DNA of 64,000 nucleotides from Ascarosepion bandense (Eukaryota; Mollusca; Cephalopoda; Sepiida; Sepiidae), in the NCBI GenBank assembly GCA_037127315.1, contig JBBBDQ010000192.1:2446501-2510500 (forward strand), given 5' to 3'. Positions 1 to 11,807 of the stretch are shown here, piece by piece (the stretch's first letter is position 1; every line of letters begins with the position of its first letter). Position numbers and translations under genes: made by a program. The notes beneath the pieces were generated by a model. It did no database searches. It was not told where the DNA came from and was given only the letters and a program-made list of their open reading frames with translations.

Positions 1-584
1 CTATTACGACTCAATCACAGATTACAATTTACACATTCACCACAAGAACCCATCCATCAGCTCCCAATCCTTCATACACCACAATACCACAAATTTACAA
101 GGGGCACCTAAAAAAGTGGAAAATCCCATGACAATAAAAATGCATTTATATACAATATAATATATAATTTAAAATATATAATGAAAGATGAAATGATGGG
201 TGGGGGATGAACCCTAAAACAAACTAAAAATACAACAAATTTTTTAAAACAAAATAATAAACAATGTTAGTGAGACCCGTCCATCCTAGAAAAAGAGTGG
301 CTGCTATATTCCGCCAAACGGCGAAATCAAGAAGCACACTCGCTAGGGGAGTGGGGGTGGGTAAAATAATTAATGGAATGGGCCAATCAAAGGCTGAACC
401 ATTCGAGATAAAAGGAGGCCAAAACAAACTGGGAAGGTTGGGAATCTTGACTTGGATCATAACAAAAGAGAAAGCCGAGTACAGGCTAGGAACACATTCA
501 TTCATATTAACTAGGTACACAAAAGAAATCTACCTTAAACAGAGGAGGGTTCCAAAGGAATCTACCTCGAGGTAACCAGCAGTT
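1..584 (-). other. LINE 3' UTR and uncertain left flank
   Basis: This stretch lies downstream of the ORF2 stop on the minus strand. The part from 584 to about 260 has the same moderate GC as the element. The part from about 230 to 120 is AT-rich and could be the 3' tail or host DNA. Open frames here look like chance, and no separate gene is supported. Confidence 0.5.
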
Positions 585-1241
585 CTAAAAGAGAAAATCA
601 AGACTAGCCCCGTTCATGCAAACCAGGCTCGCCACATTTACCCACCTTTTGCTGAAGTCTGTCGAAGTCAAACGTTTCCAATCAGTTCTAATCTTTATTT
701 TGAGCATCAGCTCAAAATATTGGATCAGATCCTGATGTGAAAGACGCTGTCCTCTCAAGACTTCCTTCGTTCGCGTCGTCCAAATCACCATTCGAGTCGT
801 GGCTAGTAGCGACAGAAGCACCATACGCTTCATCCCAGAAAATGCACGATCAATAAGCACAAGCTCTCGCGGCACGATACAAGCATTCACCTCGCCGACA
901 CGGCCCCATAGAGGGTGAACCCGTGAACAATGACAGAAGGCGTGAGAAGCCGTTTCTTCCAAGCCAAGGTTGCAGCGTTCACAATCTGGCAAATCTGCCA
1001 GGCCCCATATGAAGGCCATTTCATTGAGAGGCAACCGATTTCGAGCCAATTGCCAGGTGAGCGAAAACTCAGAGTTGCTGAGATAATCGGTACCTGGTGC
1101 CCAAGACCAGAACGAGCGAAACTCATCCCCCGACAAGCGGAGCACATCACGTAATGAATCCTTCGCGACACCCTCCACTAAACCACGATAGAAGACTCTC
1201 CTAGGCTGTGAAAGGTCACTAGACCGTGGAATGGCCCGCAA
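585..1241 (-). pseudogene. LINE ORF2 C-terminus with zf-RVT-type zinc finger
   Basis: A 218-residue open frame ends ORF2. Near residues 87-112 it has a Cys-x2-Cys ... His-x4-Cys pattern (CERC, then HAFCHC), the small zinc-finger domain found downstream of the RT in Tx1/R2/I-type LINEs. In the family this domain is thought to help bind template RNA or target DNA. The frame is not continuous with the RT block upstream; positions 1242-1680 carry stops and frame changes over what should be the thumb and connecting region. The open frame is clean to its own stop, so this is the best preserved part of the protein end. Confidence 0.7.
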
Positions 1242-1677
1242 GGTTGCCAGACATTTGAAGAGAAAACTCGATCACTCCTGAGGCTTACGATACCGCCTCC
1301 GGATGCAGGGAGTGATAGTAAGGCTAGGGAACATGTCCCTGACTATCCAAAATCGCTCGCCTGAGAAAAACCAACCTTGATGCAACCTTGAGGCCCATCA
1401 GGTATGGCATTCCCAGACCCCCATGACACGGACGTTGGTAACAGACACATTTGTCGGCGGAGTGTTTGCGTCCTCTCCACAGAAGGGAGAATAGCAAACG
1501 CTCGATCGCCTCCCCACGTCATTTACAAAGTGGAAGTAGTGACAACCGGGAAAGACGTATGTATCACACGCCTCAGCCAAACTCTTTAAAGAGAAATTCC
1601 TTCGACGTTAGATCTCGACCGACGCGCCGACCTTTGCCAGTATTTCTAATCAATTCTTCTCCAACTAGAGGTCGGGC

Positions 1678-2865
1678 CTAAACCACACTCCAAGAATGCG
1701 GACAGGGCCGTCCGTTGAAGGGCCCCGAAAGGGTAACACCCTTCCAGGCACCTAACCACAAGCCGGACGATTTGTTACGGTTAATCTTGGCCCCTGTCAC
1801 CTGTTCGTACTGTTCAAGTGCTATCTGTACCACCCCGATGTCACTCCGGGAAAACACGAAAGTAGTGACATCATCGGCGTACGCGGAAACTCTGGTTCGA
1901 GCACCATCAAGGACAGCAATTCCACGTAGGGTCGGACTGCACGCCCTGTCCCTTAGCCGGCAAAGGAGGGGCTCCAACGCCAAAGCATAAAGTAGGGGCG
2001 ACAGTGGACAACCCTGTCGGACCGACCTATACAGCATCAGAACACCCGACAACTTTCCGTTCACCTGTACCACAGCCGTGGGGGATTGATACAGGAGGCT
2101 AATCCAGTGGCGGAAGTTGGTTTCGAATTCAGCGGCCTGCAGAACAGCCGCCAGGTAACGTTGGTCAACCCTATCAAATGCCTGGGACTGATCCAAATTG
2201 ATCAGTGCAGCTTCTTCGTAGTCTTTTTTCCCCTCTATGATCGTGCGTATCAGATGCAGGTTGCTCTGAATTGTTCGGCTCTTCAAAGCACAAGTCTGCT
2301 CTGGTCCCAACAGAGACTCGGCAACTAATTGCAAACGTTTTGACAAGATCTTGGCCAAAATCTTTAACTCTGTGTTTAGCAGAGTTATGGGCCTGTAACC
2401 CTTTAACACCTTCCTCACATCCTTGCATTTTCTTAACAGCGTGATCACACTCCTGGTGAACCGGTTGGGGATAGACCTCTGTCGGAACTACTTGTTGAAC
2501 ACGACAGTCAAAATTGGGACAAAGATGTGCGACAGCCTCAAGTACAATTCATAGGGCAAACCATCGAGACCCGGCGATTTGCCTCTGCCGACCTTCTTCA
2601 AAGCCGCGTAGACTTCGCCCTCCGTAATCTCTCCCTCGCAGCTAGCTGCATCAGCCGGCAAAAGCCGGGGGAAGTAAGCCAAATAGCTGCGAAACTCCTC
2701 ATCACGGAGACCAGGCTCCTTGGTAAACAGGATCTTGAAATGCCGCCGAAACGCCTCGCACATGTCATCAGTCGACCGAAGAGTATGTCCCTCCGGGTTG
2801 CGAACCTCTCGAATGTACCGGCCGCCGCCTCGGCGAATCTCTTCCTTGCGCATTTCTGCACCCAT
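1678..2865 (-). pseudogene. LINE ORF2 reverse transcriptase domain, broken
   Basis: Two collinear frames (2865-2488 and 2448-1678) encode the RT. Visible motifs in order are SPGLDGLPYE (start of palm), YRPITLLNTELK, LDQSQAFDRVD (first catalytic Asp region), RQGCPLSPLLYALALEPLL and the catalytic YADD (AYADDV). A single in-frame TAG at 2490-2488 separates the two frames, and reading through it the protein continues directly. A further TAG at 1680-1678 and a frame change end the block before the expected thumb motif. Apart from these breaks the residues are well kept. The enzyme would perform target-primed reverse transcription in the LINE RNP. Confidence 0.85.
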
Positions 2866-3891
2866 GTTCTTCGGAAGACATCTTGCTTAACCTATGTCTA
2901 ATTACCTGACCCATGTAACGATCGCTAGTCGACCGCTCCAGGGCCTCCTTAGCTATGGCTATATCTAGGGGATCCCCACCAGCCTCCGCCCGGGAGTAAT
3001 TAGCTCTAAGTGTCTTCACCTTGTCAGCCTTATCTAGTTTGAACCGTTTGCTGAACTTGATGGCGAAAGACCTAATACTATTCTTAAGATTCTCCCACCA
3101 CTTATTCCCAATGACTCCCCCAGTTAACGCCCGCTGCACTAAGTTAATTAGCTGGTGCCGGAAGTCCCGCATGTCCAGTAAGGACTGGTTGAACTTCCAG
3201 TAACCAGCCATTCTAGGCCTATTTTTTAAAACTACCCGGGCACAAACAAGTTTGTGGTCCGAGTAGCCTAACCAGTGGAACGTGCAACAATCTAAAAGAT
3301 CTATGTGGGCTTCATGAACTAACATTCTATTCAGGTAGCTAGCTACCCGGGTAGAAGGCCAACTATTAGCCCACGTCCACATCTTCCCACCCTTGTGATC
3401 GACCCGGTATCTATTGGCGAGTTTGAAATCTTCGATGAGATCGACCAAGCTACAATCACGTGCCTTCCCTCTATCTCCCCACCCTCTATCTAGCTTGGAG
3501 TCCAGGATAGCATTTCAGTCCCCCACTAAAACGAGTCGTGTTGAATCCACCAGGAAGGGCTCCAACCGCCGAAAAAACGAGACGCGCTCTTTCCGATCGT
3601 TGGGCACATAAACCGCAACCAGTCGAAACGCATTGCTTTTCACTGCAATATCGGCTACGATCAGCCGGCCCTCGGCACCTACATGGACAAGATCCACCTT
3701 CGCGTCCAGGGTACGCTTAACCAGCAAAGAAACTCCTCTGGTCAACCGGTTCCCATATGTTGAATAGACGACAAAGTCGTTAGCACACAGGCATTGGCCT
3801 TGCAAACAAAGTGAGTCTCTTGGATCGCGGCGACATCCACACCGAAGAACAAGAGGCTCTTCGCATTCAAGCTGGCTAATTTAATTGACAT
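2866..3891 (-). pseudogene. LINE ORF2 AP-like endonuclease domain, broken
   Basis: Translation from an ATG at 3891-3889 gives the endonuclease start (SLNAKSL), then QETH (metal-binding Glu motif), VYVPND, LVGD, WTWANS and the terminal SDHKLV motif. It is broken: about 20 residues appear deleted between the first motif and QETH, a frame change lies near 3800, and the usual Trp in the GDWN motif is a TGA stop (near 3512). The expected Asp of the SxxxR-D-R motif reads as Asn (SYLNRM), which would remove a catalytic residue. The domain continues into the linker before the RT around 2866. The family enzyme nicks target DNA to prime insertion. Confidence 0.8.
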
Positions 3892-4230
3892 CTTTTAGAC
3901 TTGAAAAGAGAAAGCAAAAAATTACTCCTGGTCACATACAGGACGGAAAACTATGGCAGTAGGAACCCCGACGGATTGTCCCAGGCTTCATGTTCCGATA
4001 TCGGACGTAATTCGTCTGTCCCCGACAATGCCGCCAACGTCCGTGGGAAAAGTTAGCTTTATGTCCCTGTAAAGAGAGGGGTGGACGATAACAGGGAACG
4101 TCCTCGCACAATATTTAGACAATTCATTTTAATTGCTGAGTTCCAATTTGTGCCATAGTAATTTTTAGGAATGCTGCCGAAACCCCTTCAATCATCTCCC
4201 AGACTTTTAGGTGTCTTCCAGTACTTCTTA

Positions 4231-5872
4231 TTAAGAAAAGCACACCTGGGGTACCTGGGAAATTTTCTGAGTTCTCAGTTGATTTTCCATCGACAGTGGC
4301 CTTAGGAGGGACTTTTTCTGCGTAGAGAGGTTCTTCTCTAAGGCCAATCTGTCGACTTCGCAGACATCCTTAGAGTTATAGGGATTAACTCTCAATTTCT
4401 TTTTCTCTTTCCTTTTAGTGTTAGGGATAGGTGTTTCTTGTTGGGAAGAGATTATTTCAGGCCTGGAAGAGGGTGCTTCTATCAAAGTTTCAGGTTGGGA
4501 GAAAGGGGTTGGGGGAGAAGATGAAATTTGTCTAATCGGGGAAACAGACTGACTCCTCCCCTTTACAGTCACTTTTTTCACAAGAGAAAGAGGAACAGAT
4601 CTGGTCTTATCTGCTACCACGACCTTCTTCGCTCTGCCACGTTTGCCACAGTCCGATCTTCCCTTCTTCTTATTGCTTTCCTCTTCCTCTTTTTAATGAT
4701 GACGATCGTGGAGGAGGCGTTTCCTCCACTTCCACCTCCATTTCCTTCTCTGCGCTGGGTTGTTGCTGTTGTTGCTGCTGTTTCTTCTGTTGCTGTTGTT
4801 GTTGTTGTTGTTTCTTCTCCTTTTTGGATGGTGAAACTGGTTCCTTTTGCTTGGCGTCCTGCAGAATAGGAGAGGAAGCCCCCTTCCTCCCCTTCCTGTC
4901 CACCTCTGTCCATTCTGTTTTTGTTGGAGTCTTATTTTCATCCTGAGAGAATGGGACGCTGGTGCCGCCAGAGTTACTGTCTCCTGTGTTGCTGCAACTG
5001 TCCTTTGTTCGTCTTGCTTCATGGAGGGGCACATTTTGGCTAAATGGTCAGCCGATCCACATAGCCAACAGTGTGGCCTGCATCCCTCCATGGCAACAAA
5101 CAGCTTCCTGCCTTTACAAATGAGAACATCAGGCCCGGTTCACACTCCATCCACGTCTATTGAACAGGTGTAGAGGCTCATCCCTTGTTCCCTGTTTAGG
5201 ATGTGGTTTCCGGCTTTCTCTTTTCCAATCTTTTCACTATTACGTAGCCCCCTGCACATAAGTGACGTTACCACCTTGCTCAGGGTGATACGATTAAAAA
5301 AAAAAAACTTTCAAAACATTTGGCCTGTTAATAATGATATACGAACTTATATCTTCCGTGCGGACTCCAGCCTTACTGACCACTCGGTTGACCTCCTCCA
5401 TGGATCCAAATTATGATAGGAATGCTCCCACATGATCGCAATCAATTTCTAGCGGGACATCATGGATAACAATCCTGGTACCTATATATTCCATTTGTAA
5501 CCGGATTCCTTTGGCTCGCAGACACGACCTGGCCAATTTTTGGGCCTCCTCTTTTGAGCCTAGGAGGACATCCCACATGGCACGAGATCTTCTTGCCAGT
5601 ATTTTCGGGCAGATGTTGAGGCTTTTCAAAGTTTCCTCCATACTTTCCCTGCTGACGCCAATAAACTTCCGGGTTTTCGGGTCCGACATCAGCAGGGAGA
5701 TTGTCTTGGTCGCTATTGTACTCCCAACTTCTGGGATCACAATCAGCTCATTCCCACTGATAAAATCCTTGTACTTGTCTTGAATTGACTGGGAATAGTT
5801 GGCATCTTTCTTAGTGGGTGCCTTGTCCCAAATTGACTGTGAAGGCGTCACTGCCGGCACTACAGTCGGCAT
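4231..5872 (-). pseudogene. LINE ORF1 (gag-like RNA-binding protein), broken
   Basis: ORF1 probably starts at the ATG at 5872-5870 (MPTVVPAVTPSQ...). An N-terminal block of about 150 residues follows, ending near 5411 with a frame change. The next recognisable part (about 5060-5010) has a single CCHC zinc knuckle, CWLCGSADHLAKMC. After it comes a Lys/Gln-rich tail containing a poly-Gln run, then a Ser/Pro/Lys-rich C-terminus ending at 4231. At least two frame changes break the protein, near 5400-5100 and near the poly-Gln tract. Tx1-type ORF1 proteins bind the element RNA. I place all segments in one ORF1 because they are collinear and on the same strand. Confidence 0.65.
4759..4818. repeat. 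Trinucleotide (GTT/CAA-type) repeat in LINE ORF1
   Basis: An imperfect run of GTT/GCT triplets on the plus strand corresponds to CAA/CAG on the minus strand. It encodes poly-Gln in one frame of ORF1 and poly-Asn in another. A frame change seems to lie nearby, as expected of slippage. Confidence 0.85.
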
Positions 5873-6163
5873 CCAGAAGAGGTTAATGGCTGGGGAGACA
5901 GAGCCATAATATCCTTGTCTCCCCGCAAAGATGAAACAAAGATATTCAACAAACATATGCAAAAAACGATGATTCAAACAAAGACAAACGTACAAAAGGT
6001 AATACAAAAACGTTCAAGTAAGTAATATACTCACAAGGATATTGCTGAATCAAATGACAAAGCTTCCTGTCTCGCCTAAGACCTTCCTTCTTCGTACCGC
6101 TTGTTACCGTCTTTTATCAGGTAGAACATTCTATTCTCGGGGGATGGCAGGATGTTCCACTAT

Positions 6164-6164
<1 letters not shown>

Positions 6165-6194
<30 letters not shown>
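6165..6194. repeat. (AT)n microsatellite followed by CA-rich run
   Basis: About fifteen uninterrupted AT units are followed by an impure CA/TA stretch to about 6245. Confidence 0.9.
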
Positions 6195-6199
<5 letters not shown>

Positions 6200-6654
6200 T
6201 GCACACTCACACACATACACACACAATTACATATACATTTATACATAGCAAAAAATCTTCCTGTAAAAAATATTAAATATTTCACAATTTTTCAAAATAT
6301 GAATGTTTTACAGGAAAGAAGAATAACATGTTCAAGATTAATTGGGCAAATTTATTCTTTATATTTAATCGTCAAGTGGTACAATTTCCATTGATCACTT
6401 AATGTTTTGTGTAGAATGATATCAAAATCTTTGTGCAAAAAAAGTAAACTGCAAAATATAGAATTACTTACTTTATCCTTCAAAGAAAAAAATTCTCGTT
6501 GAATTCTTTCTGCCTATTCTGTTCCGTTAAATAACAGTTAAGCTCTCAGTGAGATTTGAACTAATGTCTTTTTTTGTCTCAAAGAAGTCTAATAGAATAA
6601 CCACTAAGCTATAGGAACTTGATGGCGTTGCAGAAAACTAAATATAAACTCATT

Positions 6655-6725
6655 CCTTCATTCCACAATCAGCCGTTTCGGAGTCAATAGGTAACGGATA
6701 CACACACACACAGACACACACACCA
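6655..6725 (+). repeat. RTE/SINE-like 3' tail ending in (CA)n
   Basis: The block containing cagccgtttcggagtcaata and ggtaacggatac, followed by a CACACA/CAGACA tail, is shared essentially exactly with 8063-8125. This form is typical of 3' ends of RTE-type LINEs and the SINEs that use them. No coding region precedes it. Confidence 0.55.
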
Positions 6726-7066
6726 GATTTTTAAATATTTTATAATCTTTATTTGTACCAGATTTATACAATAAGAGTATTAGTAGCATTAGTATTATCA
6801 TAGTTTTATTTAGCAGCTATTAACCAGATCTTGAATTAAAAAAGAACCTGAACTTCAATTTTACTGGGAGCTTGTGGGAACTTCCTTACGCACACACATA
6901 CACATATATACAAACCACACATTCAATGCCAAGCAATCATTGGCTAATCACATGTACAATACTAAACAATCATTGATTAAAAATCACACTCACTGATTGG
7001 TCAATGCCAACCAACCAACCAGATCATTTACACATGAAGAATGATTTATCCCATGCAACAGTCAAC

Positions 7067-7140
7067 TATATAAGCAGGATTCTTCCTCATCTCTTCAATG
7101 AGACCCCAACTGCAGGCAGCAGTTGAGGAGACATGTGTCA
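7067..7140 (+). promoter_or_regulatory. Possible TATA-type core promoter (LTR-like)
   Basis: A good TATA box, CTATATAAGCAG, is followed 25-35 bases later by a more GC-rich leader-like stretch. The layout resembles the U3/R junction of an LTR, but no partner repeat was found, so function is unproven. Confidence 0.25.
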
Positions 7141-7440
7141 TTCTTCTCACTCGCACACCCACACGTGCCAATCTCACTCACTTACTAATTTTCATAAACG
7201 CATGCTGATAATAATTTTCACATTTTCTCTAGAAACTTCCTTCAATGACATATTTTCCAACAGTGCTTAACAAAAACAATTTCATGAACATTCATGAACA
7301 TTTATTCAGCTTTAACTGAACTTTTAATTTACAGTCAAAGAGAAGCAACTCTTGATTAATTCCACCTTTCTTACTTAAATGCATGCTTTTCTTTATCAAT
7401 ATTGTTTGATTGTACATTTGTTAATACATGTATTTATGTA

Positions 7441-7625
7441 ACACTAGAGTATAGCCCGGCATTGCTCGGGTGTAATGAAAGCTTTAAAACTAATCTATGG
7501 TCTTGGAACTCAGACTCTGCCTAAAGAATATTTGTGTGAAGTTTGGTGAGAATCGGATAAAAATTGTGGATTTGTATAAAGGACATACAGACAGATAAAC
7601 AGACACACACACAAACATCTTGCCA
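7441..7625 (+). repeat. RTE/SINE-like element with CAGA/CA tail
   Basis: It starts near tatagcccggcattgctcgg, a GC island in AT-rich DNA, and runs through a block resembling gtttggtgagaatcggataa to a cagacagataaacagacaca tail. This is the usual appearance of a short RTE-derived 3' end. It is not coding. Confidence 0.5.
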
Positions 7626-7839
7626 TTTATATATATATATTTTATTACATATATATATTTTATTATATTAATATTTTATTACATGGAGCCCTCTTCCTGT
7701 ATCATTTTTTAATATTAAAATAAAATTTTTAATATTAATTAGGATCTGGTTTTTGTAATTTACCTTCCTGCTTTTTTCCCGTGGATTGAAGTATCTGAAT
7801 TAAAATATACATACATATATATATATATTATCAATTTTC

Positions 7840-8125
7840 TGCGCTATTGTAAGAACTGCAACCTTGAAACTTCTGAATATCGTTTCTTATGTCTTTGTCT
7901 ATGAGTGTATCAAATTTGATTAAAATCGGACCACTCCTTCTATAACCCGATTTTTTCGATTATCGATTTTCGATATTTATCGGGAGTACCTCGACACAAA
8001 ACCTAGCTAAGAACACTCGCAGATGCTTGTAGTACAACTGTGTAAATTTTCAAGAAAATCGGTTCAGCCGTTTCGGAGTCAATAGGTAACGGATACTCAC
8101 ACACACAGACACACTCACACAGACA
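7840..8125 (+). repeat. RTE-like 3' end with (CA)n tail
   Basis: About 285 bases of non-coding sequence end in the same cagccgtttcggagtcaata block and CACACA/CAGACA tail as at 6655-6725. A small inverted repeat of CGAT/ATCG words lies around 7950-7980. It is probably the 3' UTR of an RTE-type LINE, with the coding part absent. Confidence 0.5.
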
Positions 8126-8657
8126 AAGTTTCATTTATAACTAAGTTTAGATTTGCCATTGGTTATTCTTTTGCATGATTCTTATGTGATATTTTCTAAT
8201 CAAAATTTAAATTAATGTGGAGAATTGCCTGACAGTCTGCTACAAGCTTATCCTTTATTATTCATACTGCCCTATTCACATATTGCTGTAGAGTGAAGGT
8301 CTCAATAAAAGCTACAATAAAAAGCAGCAGAAAATTCAATGAATTTTTTAAAATCCTGAAGTGTTTGAATTTTTCTGTTATAAACTGCATTCTTAATATG
8401 ACTACAAACAAAAGAAATCTCAATGTATGTTATTAAGAGACCCTGCTGCCCAAATCTGTGGCTCCACTCTCCTATGTGATCAATTTGGTAATTTTCTATC
8501 CAAAATCTGACTACAACATGTATTATGTGTCAGTCACTATTCAACTGAAAGGTTATTGTTTGAAAAGATTATGGAGAAGTGTTAAAAAATGTTGGAATAA
8601 TTTTCATCTATAATGTTTCTCTGGTGATTTGTAGTAAAACATATTGAAATATACCCT
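8126..8657. other. AT-rich spacer, nothing recognised
   Basis: No open frame of note, no repeat partner and no RNA gene was seen in this stretch. Confidence 0.6.
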
Positions 8658-8775
8658 TTCCTCTTTACAAATATTGTGAAACTCTCTCTTTCTCATTTTT
8701 TCTCTACACATATATATGCTTTCCTTCTTTTTTTATAACCTGGGTATAGCTTACTTGGTCAACTAACATCAGAAT
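8658..8775 (+). repeat. Left copy of direct repeat flanking Gypsy-1
   Basis: Starting at cctctttaca and ending at ttacttggtcaact, this block recurs at 13478-13637 with a longer CT microsatellite inside. Both copies share acatatatatgctttccttc. The pair brackets the Gypsy-1 pol relic and its inserted element. It could be terminal repeat sequence of a larger element or an older duplicated block. Confidence 0.6.
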
Positions 8776-10475
8776 TTAAAAAGTTACTAAATACAGGTGT
8801 AGACCTTTGAACAGTGAATGGGCATCTCCTTTACATTTAGTAGAAAAATCAGATGTTACTTATTAATTTGAATAGTGTAACAAAAAACAGATAGATATCC
8901 TGCCCTCAATATCAACTCTTTTACAGCACGATTGACAAATAAATCTTGCTTTTCCAAAATAGATCTGATGTCTGTCTATCATCAAATTAAAATACATCCA
9001 AAAGGCATAGAAAAACGTAGCTACATCCTTTGATTATTCAAATTTTTATACGTGATTTCAGTTTGAGGAATGCATCTGCTACATTTAAGCATTACATGGA
9101 TAGGATATCTTTCAAACTGGATAGTGTATTTATATATCTGGATGATATCCTAGTTTTTAGTGATACAGAACAACAACACAAAAAATAAGTTAGATAAGGT
9201 GCAAAAAGTACTTAACCTCAAAATTTTGCATAAGTGCATATTTAATGTAACGGAGCTAGATTTTCTAGGTCTTCATGTCAGTAAAAAAAAAGAAAATTAA
9301 AGTTCTCAAAAATTTTCCTAAACCAACAGAATCTAAAAGCCTAATGTGATTTTTAGGCATGACAGGTTTTTACCAAAAGCTTATTCCAAATTATGCAAAC
9401 ATTATATTGCCATTATCTGAATGCATGTGGCTAAATCTTAACTCAGTGTTTGAGTTAAATGAACAAAAATTTAATGCATTTGATGCTATAAAAAATAAGT
9501 TAATAGAGATAACAGCATCAGCACATCCCAATCTTCATTAACAGAGTACCAGTTAGTAACCGATAGCAGTCAATATGCGGCTGGTGCTGCCTTACATCAA
9601 ATAGTAGACAACTTATACCGATTGGATTCTTTTAAAAAAAATTCTCAGGTGCAGACAAAATATTCCATGTTTGATAGTGAGCTTTTCGCAGCTTATCTTT
9701 CTGTGTTGCATTTTCGCCACTTCATATGAGGGTTGCAATATAGTACTGTTTACAGATCATAAACTGTTGTGAAGAGCATTCCATATTCAGATTCCAGCAA
9801 AATCTGATTGACAGCAGCATCATCTTTCAGTGTTATCTGAGTATATTCCTGATATAGTATATCTCAAAGGTGAGCAGAACATGGTTGCGGGCTGTCTATC
9901 TAGACCTGCACTCACAGTTTAAATAGATGCTTGTGATTTGTCAGAGATAGCACAGGCAAGATGATGAAATCAAGTCATATAAAATTTTAAAGGGATATAC
10001 CATTTACTCTAAAATCAGATTCATACTATGCGATATTTCCACTATACATCTTAGGTCATTTGTTCCAAACAGTTTGTGTAAAACAAAATTTACTAGCTTA
10101 CATTACCGGAGTAGTGCCTCTTCAGAATTATTAAAAGCAAGATATTTTTGGCTTGAAATAAAAAAATCCATAAAGAAATTCTACACAGAATGTGTGGTCT
10201 GTCAACAATCCAAGATTCAAAGACACACCAAGTCTGCTGTTCAGAATTTTTAATTACTTTCAGTAAGATTTCAAACTGTAAATATTGGCATTGTCAGGCC
10301 ATTATCGCTAACAGGAAGAAAATCAGAACAATATATCAGCCCTTATTGATATTTACTTACCTGTATATTTTTGTGTGACACATTGAAGTCCAACCTATGC
10401 TAGAAATCACTGCAAAGACATTAGCCCAAGCTTTTATTGATGCATGGATATCACGATTTGATGTGCCGCTATATA
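8776..10475 (+). pseudogene. Ty3/Gypsy-1 pol relic: RT, RNase H and integrase N-terminus
   Basis: A continuous but stop-ridden pol fragment begins at the RT fingers (EFKKLLNTGV, then SEWASPLHLVEKSD). It continues with a catalytic Asp (KIDLMSVYHQIKIHP), YLDDILVFSD (YxDD active site, near 9140), FLGMTGFYQKLIPNYA, RNase H (LVTDSSQYAAGAALHQ near 9555, ELFAAYLSVLHF, and KGEQNMVAGCLSRP near 9870), and the integrase zinc-binding end ARYFW ... CVVCQQSK (near 10180). Gag and protease are absent. It stops inside the integrase core, where element A begins. Domain order RT-RH-IN defines Ty3/Gypsy. Many stops and frame changes mean an old, dead copy. Confidence 0.85.
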
Positions 10476-11679
10476 ACAATATTTTGGAGCGGATCAAAGA
10501 TAATTAATTTTATTAATTAATTATTAACTATAACGGGAAAATCTTCTAATTGCTATTATGGATCATAAAAGAATGTACTAAGAGAAATTTTCTTTATTCT
10601 CTGAATATGAGCAAAGGAAAACGAAGGTAATTAATTTTATTAATTAATTATTAACTATAACTGGAAAATCTTCTAATTATTATTATAAGTCAGGAAAACG
10701 TACCAAGAGACATTTATCTTTATTCTCCGAATAGGAGCGGAGGAAAAGGAAAACAAAAACTGAGAGATATCAGATGGTATTTCTCGATTGTTATTTCAAA
10801 CCAGAGAGAGAAGGAAGAGGAAGAAAAGAAAAATGGATTTGCTTAATGTCATAAAGTTGATTTCGGCCCACCTATGAAGCCTAACAATTGTCATTCTAAA
10901 TATAGAAGATAGATAGATTCAATTGTTATTTTTTTTTGCTGGGCATTTTAGACCAGAGAAAGAAGAAAAAGAAAGAAAAGACTTAAATTTGTTTCAATGC
11001 CACGAAACAATAGATTTTGATTTTAGCCCACCCAGGAAAGCTAACAATTGTCATTCTAAACATAAGGGGAAAGATAAATTTAATTGTTATTTTTTTTCTG
11101 GGTATCGGAAAGGGAGATTTCATTTTGTATCCGATTGTCTTGCTAGCATGAACTGTGAAAAGAATTAAGATAACACTGGTCCTGAAATAATTTAGAGAAA
11201 GAAACATTTCACTGACATCAGGGTAAGACAGATAACAAAGGCATTCCTGTCGCTTGAAAATATAGGTGACTCAGAAAATGTATATTAAAAACACAGGTAA
11301 CAATTTTTTATCTGGGTAACAATGTCAACAGAATCGTGTCAACTTGTTTTGGGCAAAGTCAGTTCAAAAAGGTAAATAGCGATTGTTTTAAGAAAAAAAA
11401 ACAAATATCCCCGAAATTGTTTCATGAGAAAGAAAAATTTTGAGGGAGAAAATTCGGTTAAGTCCAGCCCAGAAAAGGGGTATGGGAAAATGACGTCATA
11501 AGATCGAGAGAAATTCCAATGGTCCTGTAAACAAGCGCCGAAAGTGGGAGACGACCAACAATTGACGTCATGGAAAGCAGATTAATCCCATTGGGTAAAC
11601 CAGAGGCAACAATGAGTAGCAGCTAACCTCGGCATTCTATTGGTCACTGAGATGAGGGGTTAGACACCCCGCGACCGTC

Positions 11680-11760
11680 GGCCCCCTTACCATGGCATGG
11701 GCATAAATACAGGGTCCTGAGGGACCAAAATCAGTGGGATTCAGCGGCGGTTCGAGGCAG
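11680..11760 (+). promoter_or_regulatory. Putative core promoter inside element A
   Basis: A GC-rich stretch (ccgcgaccgtcggccccctt) is followed by GCATAAATACAG and then gggtcctgagggaccaaa, a near-palindrome. This is a credible TATA promoter and start region upstream of the tandem units. Equivalent sequence occurs in copies B (about 22610-22680) and C (about 41640-41710). Confidence 0.4.
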
Positions 11761-11807
11761 TTCACTGTTCAGTTCCAGTTACCGACCTAAAGATGTAACG
11801 ATGAAGA

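Larger units (their letters stand above)
1..6050 (-). mobile_element. Tx1-clade (L1 superfamily) LINE, decayed copy
   Basis: A nearly full-length non-LTR retrotransposon lies on the minus strand. Reading from high to low coordinates there is a short 5' UTR (about 6050-5873), ORF1 (5872-4231), a spacer of about 340 bases, ORF2 (3891-585) and a 3' UTR that may run off the left edge. The RT motifs, the AP-type endonuclease and the C-terminal Zn finger match the Tx1 branch of the L1 superfamily, as judged by motif order and resemblance and not by a search. Both ORFs carry several stops and frameshifts, so this copy is dead. The GC content is visibly higher than in the flanks, which marks it as an insertion. 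No target-site duplication could be seen because the 3' end is not resolved. Confidence 0.85.

Noticed and set aside
264..575. Plus-strand open frame of 103 codons at the left edge
   Set aside because: It is antisense to the LINE 3' UTR and has no coding character; the minus-strand frame over the same bases is also just UTR.
1715..2901. Plus-strand open frames opposite the LINE RT
   Set aside because: They are mirrors of the well supported minus-strand RT.
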